Shown in pieces: positions 25,701 through 37,609 of a stretch of DNA of 64,000 nucleotides; the stretch's first letter is position 1; the number at the start of each line of letters is the position of its first letter. Location of the stretch: positions 655,366 through 719,365 of the forward strand of contig VYZB01000036.1 of assembly GCA_013397455.1 (NCBI GenBank), written 5' to 3'. Position numbers and translations under genes: made by a program. The notes beneath the pieces are model-generated. The model was not told the origin of the DNA and did no database searches. It saw only the letters and a list, made by a program, of their open reading frames with translations. The stretch is from Crotophaga sulcirostris. Taxonomy: Eukaryota; Chordata; Aves; Cuculiformes; Crotophagidae.

Positions 25701-26457
25701 GTCAATGAAATCTGTGAAAGTCCTTCGTTGAGCAAAAATGGTGCCTAATTTCTTGGAAGTTTGTCAGGGGGCATTTTGCTTTTTAGGAGTAGCTCTTGCC
25801 TGAGTTTTTGCTTAAAGGACTTGAGCAGAAAGAACATGCAGAGACTCAAAGCCTGGCAAAACACGCTAGGATGTGTTTAATAAGCAGTTTTCCTTTAGTA
25901 AAAAAGGATTAGGGAACAGAGGAGATGAAGTGCTAAACGGAAATCAGTAATTGGTTGCAAGAATAAAACTGACTATATATCTATCTTTCATCGCTACCTC
26001 CTTATTGGTCTTTTATTGTATAATGTTCACTAGACATCAACATTAAGCTGCAGTCCACTCAGGAGTTTAATCAACCAGCAGAAGTCCTCCTGAGGAGGTT
26101 CACAGAAATGCCATGATTACATCTGTCACTGTTTCCTTCCTACACACTTACGTCAATCCAACTACCTTTACCATTTTTCAACTGGAGATTATTGTTCCTT
26201 TTTAACATGCTTCATTTACTTAAGTAGGATGGTGTAATTTAAAGTTATCTATTAATTAGATTGAAGAATACAATGCAATTTGGCACGATTGTGGTGTTTA
26301 CCTGTCTGGGTTTCTATTAATATATTACTTGTGGTGTTAGTGTAGTTCAGACTTGCTTGTCAATGTTACTAAACCTCATTTTTAGGGAATTATTATCTGA
26401 ATGCTACAAAATCTGTCTTTTTCTGGGACATCTGTCATCTGCCCAGTTTTCTACAGG
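22799..26457. other. AT-rich non-coding DNA
   Basis: No gene is supported. An A14 tract lies at 24,591-24,604. The stretch at about 25,440-25,670 has the look of a very old interspersed repeat (see the separate entry). The rest is ordinary AT-rich DNA with only short frames. Confidence 0.7.
25440..25670. repeat. Possible ancient amniote interspersed repeat
   Basis: The phrases 'taggtgcctatactcagtgg' near the left end and 'ctagatacctacctgc' near the right end resemble the 'aggtgcctaa / gtaggtgcc' phrases seen in old repeat families shared by reptiles and birds. The family cannot be named by eye. A 65-codon reverse frame inside it has no recognisable domain. This call is weak. Confidence 0.2.
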
Positions 26458-26493
26458 CTTTTCACATCTTAAAGACTTTTCACATCTTAAAGA
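26458..26493 (+). repeat. Exact 18-bp tandem duplication
   Basis: The unit CTTTTCACATCTTAAAGA occurs twice head to tail without a mismatch (26,458-26,475 and 26,476-26,493). It looks like a recent replication-slippage event. Confidence 0.95.
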
Positions 26494-26591
26494 CATCTTC
26501 AAACATTTAAATATTTCTATTGTCCTGTATGTTATGCTGAAATACACTGCAAACTACCTTCTGAGAACTAACACTGAGATAATTTGCATGG

Positions 26592-26670
26592 ACTTCTTTA
26601 TACTGTCTGGGGGAGATTTCTTCTTTATATTTATATATTTATACTTCTTTATACTGTATGGGGGAGATTT
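26592..26670 (+). repeat. 28-bp direct repeat with 51-bp period
   Basis: A 28-base unit beginning 'acttctttatactgt' and ending 'tgggggagattt' occurs at 26,592-26,619 and again at 26,643-26,670 with a single C/A difference. The spacer between the copies is TTTA/TATA-rich. It lies about 100 bp from the 18-bp duplication. Confidence 0.92.
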
Positions 26671-29600
26671 TTCTGCTAGTGAATCAAAGGTTAGACTCAG
26701 TGTTAGCTCGCTGTAGCATGAGTGAAGATGGTATACAAAACTAAAACAATACAATTATTGCAGAATATAATATCACACATGGAACTCTACACATTTCAAA
26801 GGAAAGAAAGATTTCCAGATATTTCATAATATTCTATTTCCTTGGAATGTAACCAAATTGAGTAGGAGGGATAGGCCTCACTCTCATAATAGTCCATTAT
26901 AAGATAAAAAGGTACTATATTTCTTAAAGAGATCTTCATAGAAATATGCATATATTGACTTAATCAATGTGTGTATTCATAGAAGAACTGCACAAAATAT
27001 CATTGTTATATAGTGATGAAAAGAGAGAATTTGGCTCTGTATCTGAGAGAGGTCAGTTAGTACACTATTGTAACAAGGCAGATTAAATTTTTACCATCAC
27101 AGTGTTTTGTTAAAGTCTTTATTTAAAGAATATTAATTCTTCTGTCTGTCTTGTTCATCTTCCTGTTCTTGCACTTATCTTTGTCACAAGAACAAGACAT
27201 CTGAATTTCAATGCCCAACATGGGCTTATGAGATATCACACCACAACTAAGCTCTGCTGCTTTCACCTTTTCAAAATTCAGTAATTTGATTGTCTGAAGC
27301 TGTGGTTCTTTCTGGCAGCTGCCAAAGCTGCAAGAAGAGAGGAGACCAGTCAGTCAAAGTCTAGAATAAATAAAAGGTCAGAGGAGTCAATACATTGCTG
27401 TCCTTCACAGGATGTGTGAGATTTCTAAAAATCCCTTAATGTGACACAGAAGAGAGAAAATTACTATGTGATTCATTGATGCATCATGGAACATAACAGA
27501 AATAGGAAACAGCGCCAGCTTAATCATTTATATTTTACTTTTACCTTAGCAATATTATGACTCTCTAAGGCTCTAACAGGCAAATGTAAGTACTGTTCTT
27601 GGTAATCATAAGCGTTCCTTGAACTCACCCAATGCTGGATGTTTCTGGAGGTTATGGCAAAAATGGAGATTCAGATAGGATATCACAGGGAAAAAGGTGA
27701 TAAGGCACTCCAGAGTTGTCTGAAGAGAAATTCCTATGCATGGAAGTATTTTGAAGAAAGATTTGGAGAAAATTGTGGGATGTGCTGTCAAAGGGTGAAA
27801 TAGGGACTTGTTGATGGCATGGACAAGATTGAAGAGTGACCAAAGCAAACCATTTAGGAGTGCCAGAGCTGTGAAAATCCTTCTTGATTCTGGAGACAGA
27901 AGAGTACCCTGGAGAGTTAGAGCCAATACTATGTTCTAATAATCGTTTCAGCAACATGTCTTTAGCAGCATGAGCACTGTAGGTGTCTCCTCAGTAAATT
28001 CTGAGTTTCATACCAATCTGACTTAATTTCCAAGGGATAAGTCTCTTGGGGTACAGTCATCAACTTCACTCCCATAAAAGAATACCTTTTTTACAGCTGT
28101 TAGAAGGAGATATTACTCTCTATCAAAAAAGGACCCTGCTTACACTGGAGGAAGCTAACAGACTGTATGAAAAAGGAACCAAAGGAACTTTTAAGAGTCT
28201 AAGGACTGGGTAAATCAAAATAAAAGGCAGTAAGTATTACCCACTACACATAAAGAAGGAAGAATGTCTTCAGGGTGTTATATAATACAAATTACGAATG
28301 CTTGCCATAAATAAATTTTCCATGGTGGAGGCATGGCAGTATTACCTTCTCTGCTCTCAGTCTATTAAATTTTTAATTCTGAGCTCATGTTCAGAATCTC
28401 TTCAGATGGCTAAGCACCTGCTACCTGACCACATGATAAATGAAACGTCATCATCTTAAAAGAAGCTGAGCTCATTTGATGAGATTTGCTGGGCAAGTGC
28501 AATGAGCCCTCCATTGTAAAATCTCCTGAAGTTTACTTTTCATTAGTTACCTTTATTCAGCTGCATGAATCTGAGAATGAAATTTGTAAGGTGGCAGCTT
28601 TTGAATAAGTATCAGTATGGTTGCTTCTCTTCCCACTTTGACACAAAAGCTCACACAAGTGTTTTTGGAGAAAATCTGTTTACATTGTGCAAGGCACAGG
28701 CATCACATTGCGGAGTTTATGATGGACTTTGGAAGTAAATTTTTGCTAATTTTGAAACTTTCATAATCTACATAGGGGATCTGTGGGTATACTGTCGAAT
28801 TATTCAGGAGCTTATTTGATCTTGTCTTGGCTTTTACCATAAGCAGGTTATTTTAATGTAGGTAAACGTAAGGCTTCCACTGAAATTTACATGTTTTTAC
28901 ATGGATAACCATAACATTCTTTTATACGAGATTAAAGAAAAATGTCATGGGAGTATAAGTTCAAACCTAAAAAGCACAACCCTTAAACAGAGCTAGGAAG
29001 TCAATTTTCATGCAGTCACACTACTATATACTTAGTAGCCACTGTCATAACTGGGACAGTGAAGTAAGTGAATCATTGCTTTATTCTACAACCAAAAATC
29101 AGAGAAGTCAAAAGGTCTTGAGGAAGAAGGTGCAAGTGGGGGCAGGGACAAGGAGGAAACTGGCAAGGAACAGAAGAATGATAAGTAGAATTTTTCTTCT
29201 ATTTTCTGTATATCCCTATAACTTACCTTACTGCTGAATCATTAGATTATTTTGAATGGACAGACTGCCAGATACATGTGTCAAACTACGGTTTTCTGAA
29301 TAACCAAGGCAGGCCATTGTTTGTTGAACTGAGCTGTATGTTTAAGCTATATGAAAAATGACTGTAGTCAAGAACACTTCTCACTTCAGTTGCTGTTCCC
29401 AGCTCCTTTCCCATTCTCTTATTTCAAGTGAATTTACACAGTACAGTGACTCTGAGGTTTACTGAGGTAGGTTTGGATCCCCACTGAAGAAGAAATTAAA
29501 AAGGCACATGTATGCTGTGATTCAAACAGCAAGAGGATTGGGATCTTCCAGCACAGGGATCACTCCCACTGCTGGATGATATGGAGATGGGGTGTAGTGA

Positions 29601-30689
29601 TTGCCGTGAAGGAGGGGTATAATCACCTGTAAAGCCTGTCCAGGGTATGGACTTGGGAAATGTGACCGTGAAGCATATCATTGCTGGAATTAGAGGAGTT
29701 ACAAACTTTAAAAGAAACCATTAAAGGACTCTCTTAAAGAAAAAATGGTTTTAAAGCTGAGAGTGAAAGGGCTGGTATGGTGTTTCAGAAAGGAGTCCCG
29801 TGGGAATGCACACAGGAGGGAAAAACTATTATCCATTTGGTTAAGCAAATCTTGGGAGCTGACCCTAACTGAACTTCTGAATGCTTCCATGTTTGACCAT
29901 CATTTGATCACTCTGTATATATAATCTTATTTGAATTTATAAAAGGCAGCAGTTTCAAAGATTGAAACTCCATCCTTAACATCCGTCTCCTGCTGAGCCT
30001 TTTTATTTCTTCCCACATGGTACTTTGGATCAAAATGCTTTGGAAAAGATGAGCAATAATATCTGGGCATGATGATAAAGAAAGAGATGCCTGTTCCCAA
30101 ACTGACAATCAGGACTGTGTGTTTTTGTTCAAACAAAAGACATATTGGCTACTGTGAGACTCAAGAAGGCAGCTTTTAATGGTCTGCAGGGGCTTTTGAA
30201 GACTGTATAAACATGAAAAAAAAGGCAGTGACTTTGTTTAGTGAGCTAGAAATAATTCAACCGTACAGATGAATCATGTTACTTTGGCTGTAAACGGAAC
30301 AGAGGGGATCTTACTGAGGAATAATGCAATAACAAATCTCCTTTACTGAATTCTACTAAGCTGAAGCAATAATATTATTTCAAAAGAGATAGAAAACAAG
30401 TTTATATGCCACTTTTGCCACAGTATTGTATGCTCCTACGCCCAGAAAAACCCACAGTAGTTTGCTTATACATTTGGATAATTTAGAGCTCAGTTAGGCA
30501 GTAATCAGTAATTTTATCCTCAAGGCAATGATTTTTACCTTAAAAAGCTGCTTAGTAAATATTACATATTACTAACGGAAGTATCTCATTTTAATATTTT
30601 ACTTAGTATGACAAAAATTATTTTCTTATTTTCTCATTTCTGTTCTTGTAAAGGCAATTATTGTTTTCAGTCCTCCTCTTTTACAATAT
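26671..30689. other. Non-coding DNA, no gene seen
   Basis: I see no recognisable gene, RNA or repeat family. Two overlapping reverse frames of 101 and 106 codons cover 27,606-27,957; they lie in different registers and neither has a known domain. A stretch at 28,440-28,690 has balanced composition but nothing identifiable. Confidence 0.7.
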
Positions 30690-30690
30690 N
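30690..30690. other. Single undetermined base
   Basis: One N lies within an AT-only context (caatat-N-tattataat). Confidence 0.99.
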
Positions 30691-33600
30691 TATTATAATA
30701 TTACTTTTTCTACTGTTTCTATCTTACATAATTTTATCCCTTTAAGGGTTAGTTGGTTAGTTGTGTATTCTCCCTCCAGAGTCACTGGATAAACATTGGC
30801 AACTCCAGGAGAAAATTATACTAAATTAATCAAATCCATTTTAGATATTTATCTTATTGTCTTCAGCAGAACCTCTGAAAACAGAGTGATCCAATATTTC
30901 AGGTTTTCAGACACCTAAATTTAAGTGAGATGAATCTCTCTTTAGGACCTAATGTGTCTTTTATATTCTTTTTTCTACACACTTTCTCATTTTATGCCTG
31001 AAATTTTCTACTTACAATAATTTAAAGTTCAAGAAACCATGGATCCATGGTAAAATGATTTTACATACATGCTCATGATAGTCCAATGTCTCTATGCTTT
31101 CCTTTTGGGAATTATTTCTTTCATACAGTAATCTCAAGGGGAAAGTGGGAGAAACAGCATCGGAATTTAAGATTAAAAATATTTACATGAATAAAGCATA
31201 CATTTTGGTATGCACCAGTTCTTCAACACTTGCCTTGCAAGAGCTCATTCTTTATTTTTCTTTACCTTCACACATATTTTTCAGTGCTGTTTCAGTCTTC
31301 ACATTCAATAGCTAAGACAGAAGAGATGAAAGAGGTAACTACTGCTTTTCTTGCTGCTGCCATGACATTTTTGAGCAGCTGTGAATACTTGCATAGCACT
31401 TTCTTTGCCTGATAGCAGGGTCAGTGCTAGCTGTTGCCAGCTCATCTATCTTGCTGCCTTGCTCTTGCACAACAATGGGGTTTCATACTATTTTCTGTTT
31501 TCCTGACCCTGACTATTAATCATGAAGGTGGAAATAATGGCCCTAATGGCTATCAAGTCCCTCCCCTGCTTTCCCTCTCAATGTGACTCTTTCATTCTCT
31601 TAACCATGCAGACACAAAAATGTCCCAACGGCAAATAACTGTCCACTCCTAAGCTCACTTGAGTTTGATTCTCTCCATTTTCTTCCTCCATGCTTGCCTC
31701 AGAGTAGGAAAATTACAATGAAAAAAAACTGCAATCAAGTCCAGCAAGTTTCCATCGTCCAGGATGTTCTTGAACCAGGCAGTTCCGCACCTCCCCCCCT
31801 TATTATTCATTTAATTTGGATGATTAAATAAAGCAGAAAAGGTTATTTTCTTGGAAAAGAGCCTGTATTAATTGTATAAAAGCTGTCACTGTTCCGTTTT
31901 GGCTTAGTCTTGTCTTTGGCTCTCAGTAGATAGCTGCAATACTCTTTCACTGAATTTCTAGCTTCAGGCACCTCCCTAGTTCCCAAGATGTGTATCTTTT
32001 TTGCTTTTCCAAACTGAGCATGACAAGACTGAGTCTGCAGCCATTCCCCCAGCTGTAAAGTTTTCAGATTTATTTTGATATTGCCGGCTTGATGAAGACT
32101 GCTTTCTGTTGTTTCCCCTCTTGTCTGCGGCGGCAGTGAGAGGTGTCTGGGGTTGAGGGAGCTCAGAGTCAACACACCTCACACTGGTGCTTCCTTTGTT
32201 TGAGAGAAGGGGTGGTTCTTCTCCAGGGAAATGGATTGTCTTGTCTGTGAGAAGTGGGAGGCCATGTGAATTGTTTGGTTGGCCATCACTGTCTCCTTGT
32301 TTCCCTGCACAGCTCTGTCATTTTGCAGCCGTCCATGTCTGCTCCATCAACTATGTTGATCTTTGTCTGCACACAATTCTTGATTAAATGCTGAGCTCTT
32401 CAAAACATATGTATTAATGATTGTAAAGACATTAAATGAGAAGCTATTTGATTCTGAAATACTAAACATTTTTAAAGTGTAAACCAGAAGACTTTAGGTG
32501 GTTAAACAGTCCCTTCAGTCTCTTAAAGCCAAGCAGAACACATAGGGCAAAAGAACCTAACCTTTCCTTGTTTGCCAAAGCATTTGAAATTATATTTTGG
32601 CGAAGAAAAATTGATCTGGCTCTCTTGTTCCACTCAACTTGTAATCATGCCATTAGAAATTAATAAGAAATAATTTTCAGAGGTATTTTAATAAAACTAG
32701 AAATACTTTCTGTGTTGGATGTTGGCTAGTATCATCTGTCTCATTAGATTGTATGTGATTTAAAGTCGCAGACTACTTAAGAGGTAGGTAGCACAGATAA
32801 AATATATGCTCTTTCATCCCCAAAAGCTTTAATGCAAGAAGCAGATAGATAGACAGCATAGGAAAAAACAGCAAGAACACACATAAATATATTATGTGAT
32901 TTTTCCACGATACCAGGTTTGGTTGCTTTTTTAATTTGCTTTTCAAGGTGAAGGAGAGCTACATCATCTTGACCACATTGAAAAACATTCTCTTTGATTA
33001 GAGCAGAATGATGTGTTGCTCCTAAGAAGCGCAAGCTGTGTGAAAGAACACCACTGCTGTTGTTTTTTTCTGTTACTTTGCAGCATAATCTTCATTTTAT
33101 TCAGTATGTAATGCCCCTTTTATAAAACATGTTGATATGTGACACCTTTTTGACATATTGAATTTTGAAAACATTAGTATTGACATTTATGAATTCACTG
33201 GTATGTGTAATGGTATGTAGATATTGCCTTATTATATTAATGAAGGCAAAGACCTTTCCACAGCTTTCTCAAGTGGTTGACATATTGCCTCTGGCCATGG
33301 AGTTGTTTGCAGTGCCAACATGCAATCTACAGATAGATCAATCAAGCATGCTAATATGCAGTGTTCCCATATAGAGTATCTGCACTTAGCCTGAGAATAA
33401 TAGGATTTGATGATGTACATTTGACACATTATGAACTTGCTTACTATCCCACTCACCAGAGAGGAATGTTGTCTTGCCTGCTGCACATCTTTGCCTCTCT
33501 GCTAGGACAGGGCAGAGGGCATTTGAAGACTTGATACGACCTGCGATGAGACAGAGCAGGGAGCAGCCCAGCCACACTTCTGTTCAGTCACTTTCCAGCT

Positions 33601-36600
33601 ACTGGAGAGGAGGGCAGGGGGTATGGCAAAAGAGCAGAGTCGAGGGGACCCACCAACCTGCTTTTATTTTGCAGGTAGGCATGGACAGAAACAAGGCCTT
33701 TGGGCTTTAGTTATTGTAACTACAGCAGATCTGTTCTGAGGACGAATCTGAGCAAATTTACTTAACTGATGTCTTGCTATAATTTTGTGTTTTGATTTTG
33801 ATGTAATTGGAAAGGGGGAAAAAAATTAAACACCCATCAAATCTTTTGACAGTGTAAAAAACCAAATTATGAAAATGTCTTTTTTATCTTTTATAGAACT
33901 TTCTATCCTGAACATTTAAATGTTCATTTCTCATATAAAATGACAGCAAAATAAAATTCCAAACAGTCTATTTAAAGTATTTCAATCTAGCTTTCTGACA
34001 GCAAGTGAGGGAGAATGAATACAGATTTCATTTAATCCAAACATGCCATTTTGAAAACATTTTTTGAATCAACATATTTTGTTTTCTACGCAGGGAACTC
34101 AGTTAATCACGCAAAATAAGATTGTGACCTAATGCCTCTCATATTGTATTATTTTCTGTTGATTAAATTTATATGATAAGGTTTCTCAGATAAATCAAAA
34201 TAACCAAAGATGAACTGTTCTTAGTTCTCTTAGTTTGGTAACATTTGATGTTTGTTTCCAATATTTTAAAAGTTATTTTTATTAGACACTGATTGTCTGA
34301 ATAAATAAAACTGGCTGCTCAAAGTAGTTTACTTTCAGCCTTCCAATAGTTGGGATTTGGAATTTTTTTTTGAGTTTTCCACAGTTTTTATAGTTTTCAC
34401 AGTCTATGAATTCAAGTTATAAAATAATGCCAGACTTTATTTATTATGGACATGACAGACATTAATAAAATGCTGGACAAGCTACAACTGATAAGAATTT
34501 TGAAAGCTTCACTCTAAAATTGAAGACGTGGAGATAACAATTGATGGACAGAGTCTTTTCCAACTGAGAACACCACAGACAACTGTAGAATGCTGTGAAA
34601 TTGAATTGATCACCTGGAAAATAAGGTTAGAGTAAGAAATATCAGGTGTGAGGGCTGGAGAAGCTGAGCTAATCTTTTCTGAGAGGATTATGGGGTCCAG
34701 AAAGTGGATACCTTTCAGATTTTTTAATGTGTGCCATACATTGCTTTTCATAACACTGTTGTCATCAGTTAGATAACACACTGACATGGTACTTGTACGG
34801 TGTACCTCTTTTGGCCTCCAGTACAAAAATCAAAAAATTAAAATGCCTATATGAAGCTGAAATTAAAAATGGTCTAGTTCTAAGCATTTGAGGGATGAAA
34901 TTACAAATTAAGTGAGGCCTATTGGCAGAGCTGTAATAGAGCATTTGATACTGTATGATCAAGAAAAGCCCATACCCAACAATAGAAAGTCAAAATAAGA
35001 ATAATTCCCTACCTTACACATTTCTATGCTGTGTTAAAGTTGAACTTGTTGAGGTTAACTCGCTGAGGCTTTAGGTTCATGTATATCTGCTTCCTCAAGA
35101 CATGCAGAGCATAGAGATAAGAAGATGAGCTGTATATGGACTGTGAAAAACAGTTTTGATTCAGCCTCTGAAGGGTATATTTTCAATAACGTAGACTGTT
35201 GTTGCCTTTCCTCTTGATTCTTAACCACTATTGCCATACAGCTCATCTGGCTGAATTCATATTATGTGATAAGTTAATATTATAACTATTATTGTAATTA
35301 TCATGTCTGATTAATCTTGCTTATTCTGGAAAGTCATGCAAGTTTCTTACTGGAGGGAATATTTCCAAGTTTTAATATTAATGTATAAGGCGGGTGACCC
35401 GAAGACTGAAGATAATTAATCTGGACTAAAGATGCCTGTGGCAAATTAAAGACAGGTATGCTGGGATGGTTTCGATATCCAGTGTTGGCTGAGGTGAGAA
35501 GAAGATAGACTTAGTGTGAGGTCAGAGGGCATGGTGATTACTAGAGCTGTACCCATCAATCCAACACTACTCAATGAGGTTTTAAACACTTTATGTTCAA
35601 AACTGTCAGAAATGATATAGCACTTTTTTTTTGGTCTATGCCCAAGCTCACGTAGGCAGCCCTGCAGTTGTCATTTGTTCTGGCCACATATAGGCTCTCC
35701 AGACAAAAACCTGCTGAAATGAGTTCAGTCCAGGATTTCACTAAATAAAATTCAGTAATATAGGCAATGGAATATCCTATAGGTGATCACAAAGGTCCGC
35801 TGGCCATCCCACTTCTCCTAAGTGCATTGCTTTTTAGCAGACCTACCTAGCCTAGCAGAAGAAAAAGAAAAAAACATCAATAATAAGAAAAGCAAAACTA
35901 CAGACTAAATATGAAGGTCTTGGTGTGGTTTTTTTATTTCTATATTTGTATAAAGAGCAAGTTACCTGAGTACTGCTACATATTGTTGCTTTACTTTACA
36001 CTGCTTCTGTTCTGTGTGTTTTGAATGTATTTCATTCCTCTTTTTTTTTTGGAATCTCTTGGAAAATAGAAAGATGCTACTTACCACCCCATTGGTATAT
36101 AATGTATTTTTATGAAGGGAATTGCTTGACAGTAGATATTACTGTGTTTAGTTTTGGATTGTTTCTTTTGTTGTTTGCTTGTAAAAAATAAAGTTCTTAT
36201 ATTCAAATTGGTAACATAAAATTTGCTCAAGTTACAAAATACACCAGTACCAAAACAGGAAAACATCTGATACTCTGACACCCCAGAGAATGATTTCTAT
36301 GCTTTTTCTACTCTACATTTATAATGTTGGTTTATACAGGTTTACTAAATTATTTTAGTAATGGTTTTACCTGTATTTGCTTACTGTGGCTGCTAAAGAT
36401 TGAAAACATCTCCAGGTCATGATTTTATAGTCCAAGAACCTTTGACTGATTGTAGTTGATTTCAAGATCCTCACTATGATCACTTTTTCTTCTTGCTACA
36501 CAGAAATATATTTCCTTTTTCTGAGATTATAGCTGTAGTTCTCACACATGTAATATCACATACAAAATCAACATAAGGTTTTAACTGCAAAGAAAATCCT

Positions 36601-37574
36601 TGCTGAAGATCGCTTAAACCTTGCTCCTTGTGTCCAAAGGAGAAGAACAAGCTACAGGGACATCGTGCCTCCTTCCCATCTGCACAGTACAGGAGTATGT
36701 AAGATGTTTACTCCATAAGACTTTCTGGAAAGGGCAGAAACTTTGCTTCAGCAAACAGGGGAATTATCTTTGTTCACAAAGGAAAGACAGCAGAGAACCT
36801 CGCAAGAACTGCTTTTTAGCCTGGGTTCCTGAATGCCTCTTGAACATATGTGTCTTTCTTTATGTAAATGACTCTTGACATTTACAAAAGCTATTAAGAA
36901 AAGCTCATCTAAAATATGTATGTGTAGTATTTTGTGAATATATTACACAGCAACAGCCCGGAATGGAATCTTACAAAGTTAAACTGCATTTAGAGACTTG
37001 TCAATAAAAAAAATACAATAATTTTAATCTTGGTTCATAAGGTTTACATGCCTACTTTTGGATGGGATCTGAAGTAGAAACGCAGATCATTCAATGCTGC
37101 TTATTGATGTAAAATCATGAAACACTGGGATTATCAAAATTCTTTGAGGCCAATTTGTAGAGGGTGGAAATATGAATAGCAGTTCAGACAGCCATCCCCT
37201 GCTCTCCTGCTTGAACTTCTAAACCTTTGGAGATTAAGCTATTACTAGCTTAAACTAGTCATAGTCAATCAGTCCTGAAGGCTGACAGAAACTGAACTCA
37301 CCCTTTCAATGGAAGGAGGAGTGCTATGAAAAAAATGGATATATTTAACTCACTGTACATCAATATATTCTTAGTATTCACTATTACACATCTTTCCCTC
37401 AATAGTCAAAGAGAAAGAGCTAATAAAAGTAGCAAAAAGCTGTAGAACAAAATTATAATACAATAGATTAGTTCATAACAGTCCATTTACCTTCAGATTT
37501 TATTGTAAAATGACAGTATTTTAGCAGCATGCTTTTAGCTAAGTGCTGGAATTCTGTGTTGTGAACTGTGAAAT
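30691..37574. other. AT-rich non-coding DNA
   Basis: No gene is supported. The largest frame is a reverse one of 110 codons at 31,843-32,175, lysine- and serine-rich toward its end and without a recognisable domain. Around 32,090-32,230 GC is higher and a 'gcggcggc' run appears, but there is no clear promoter. The segment at 33,470-33,700 is also GC-elevated with a 78-codon forward frame that I cannot assign. Small fragments such as 'cagacacctaaatttaag' near 30,908 resemble old reptile/bird repeats but are too short to call. Confidence 0.65.
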
Positions 37575-37609
37575 ATTTTTTTAAAATATTTNATTTTTTT
37601 AAAATATTT
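37575..37609. other. Ambiguous base between two exact 17-bp copies (probable assembly join)
   Basis: The 17-base string ATTTTTTTAAAATATTT occurs at 37,575-37,591 and again at 37,593-37,609, separated only by one N at 37,592. An exact repeat on both sides of a single unknown base is what results when two overlapping sequence ends are joined without merging. A true tandem duplication in this low-complexity DNA is the alternative. Confidence 0.75.

Noticed and set aside
30900..30930. 'cagacacctaaatttaag' phrase resembling an old repeat
   Set aside because: It is too short to separate from chance.
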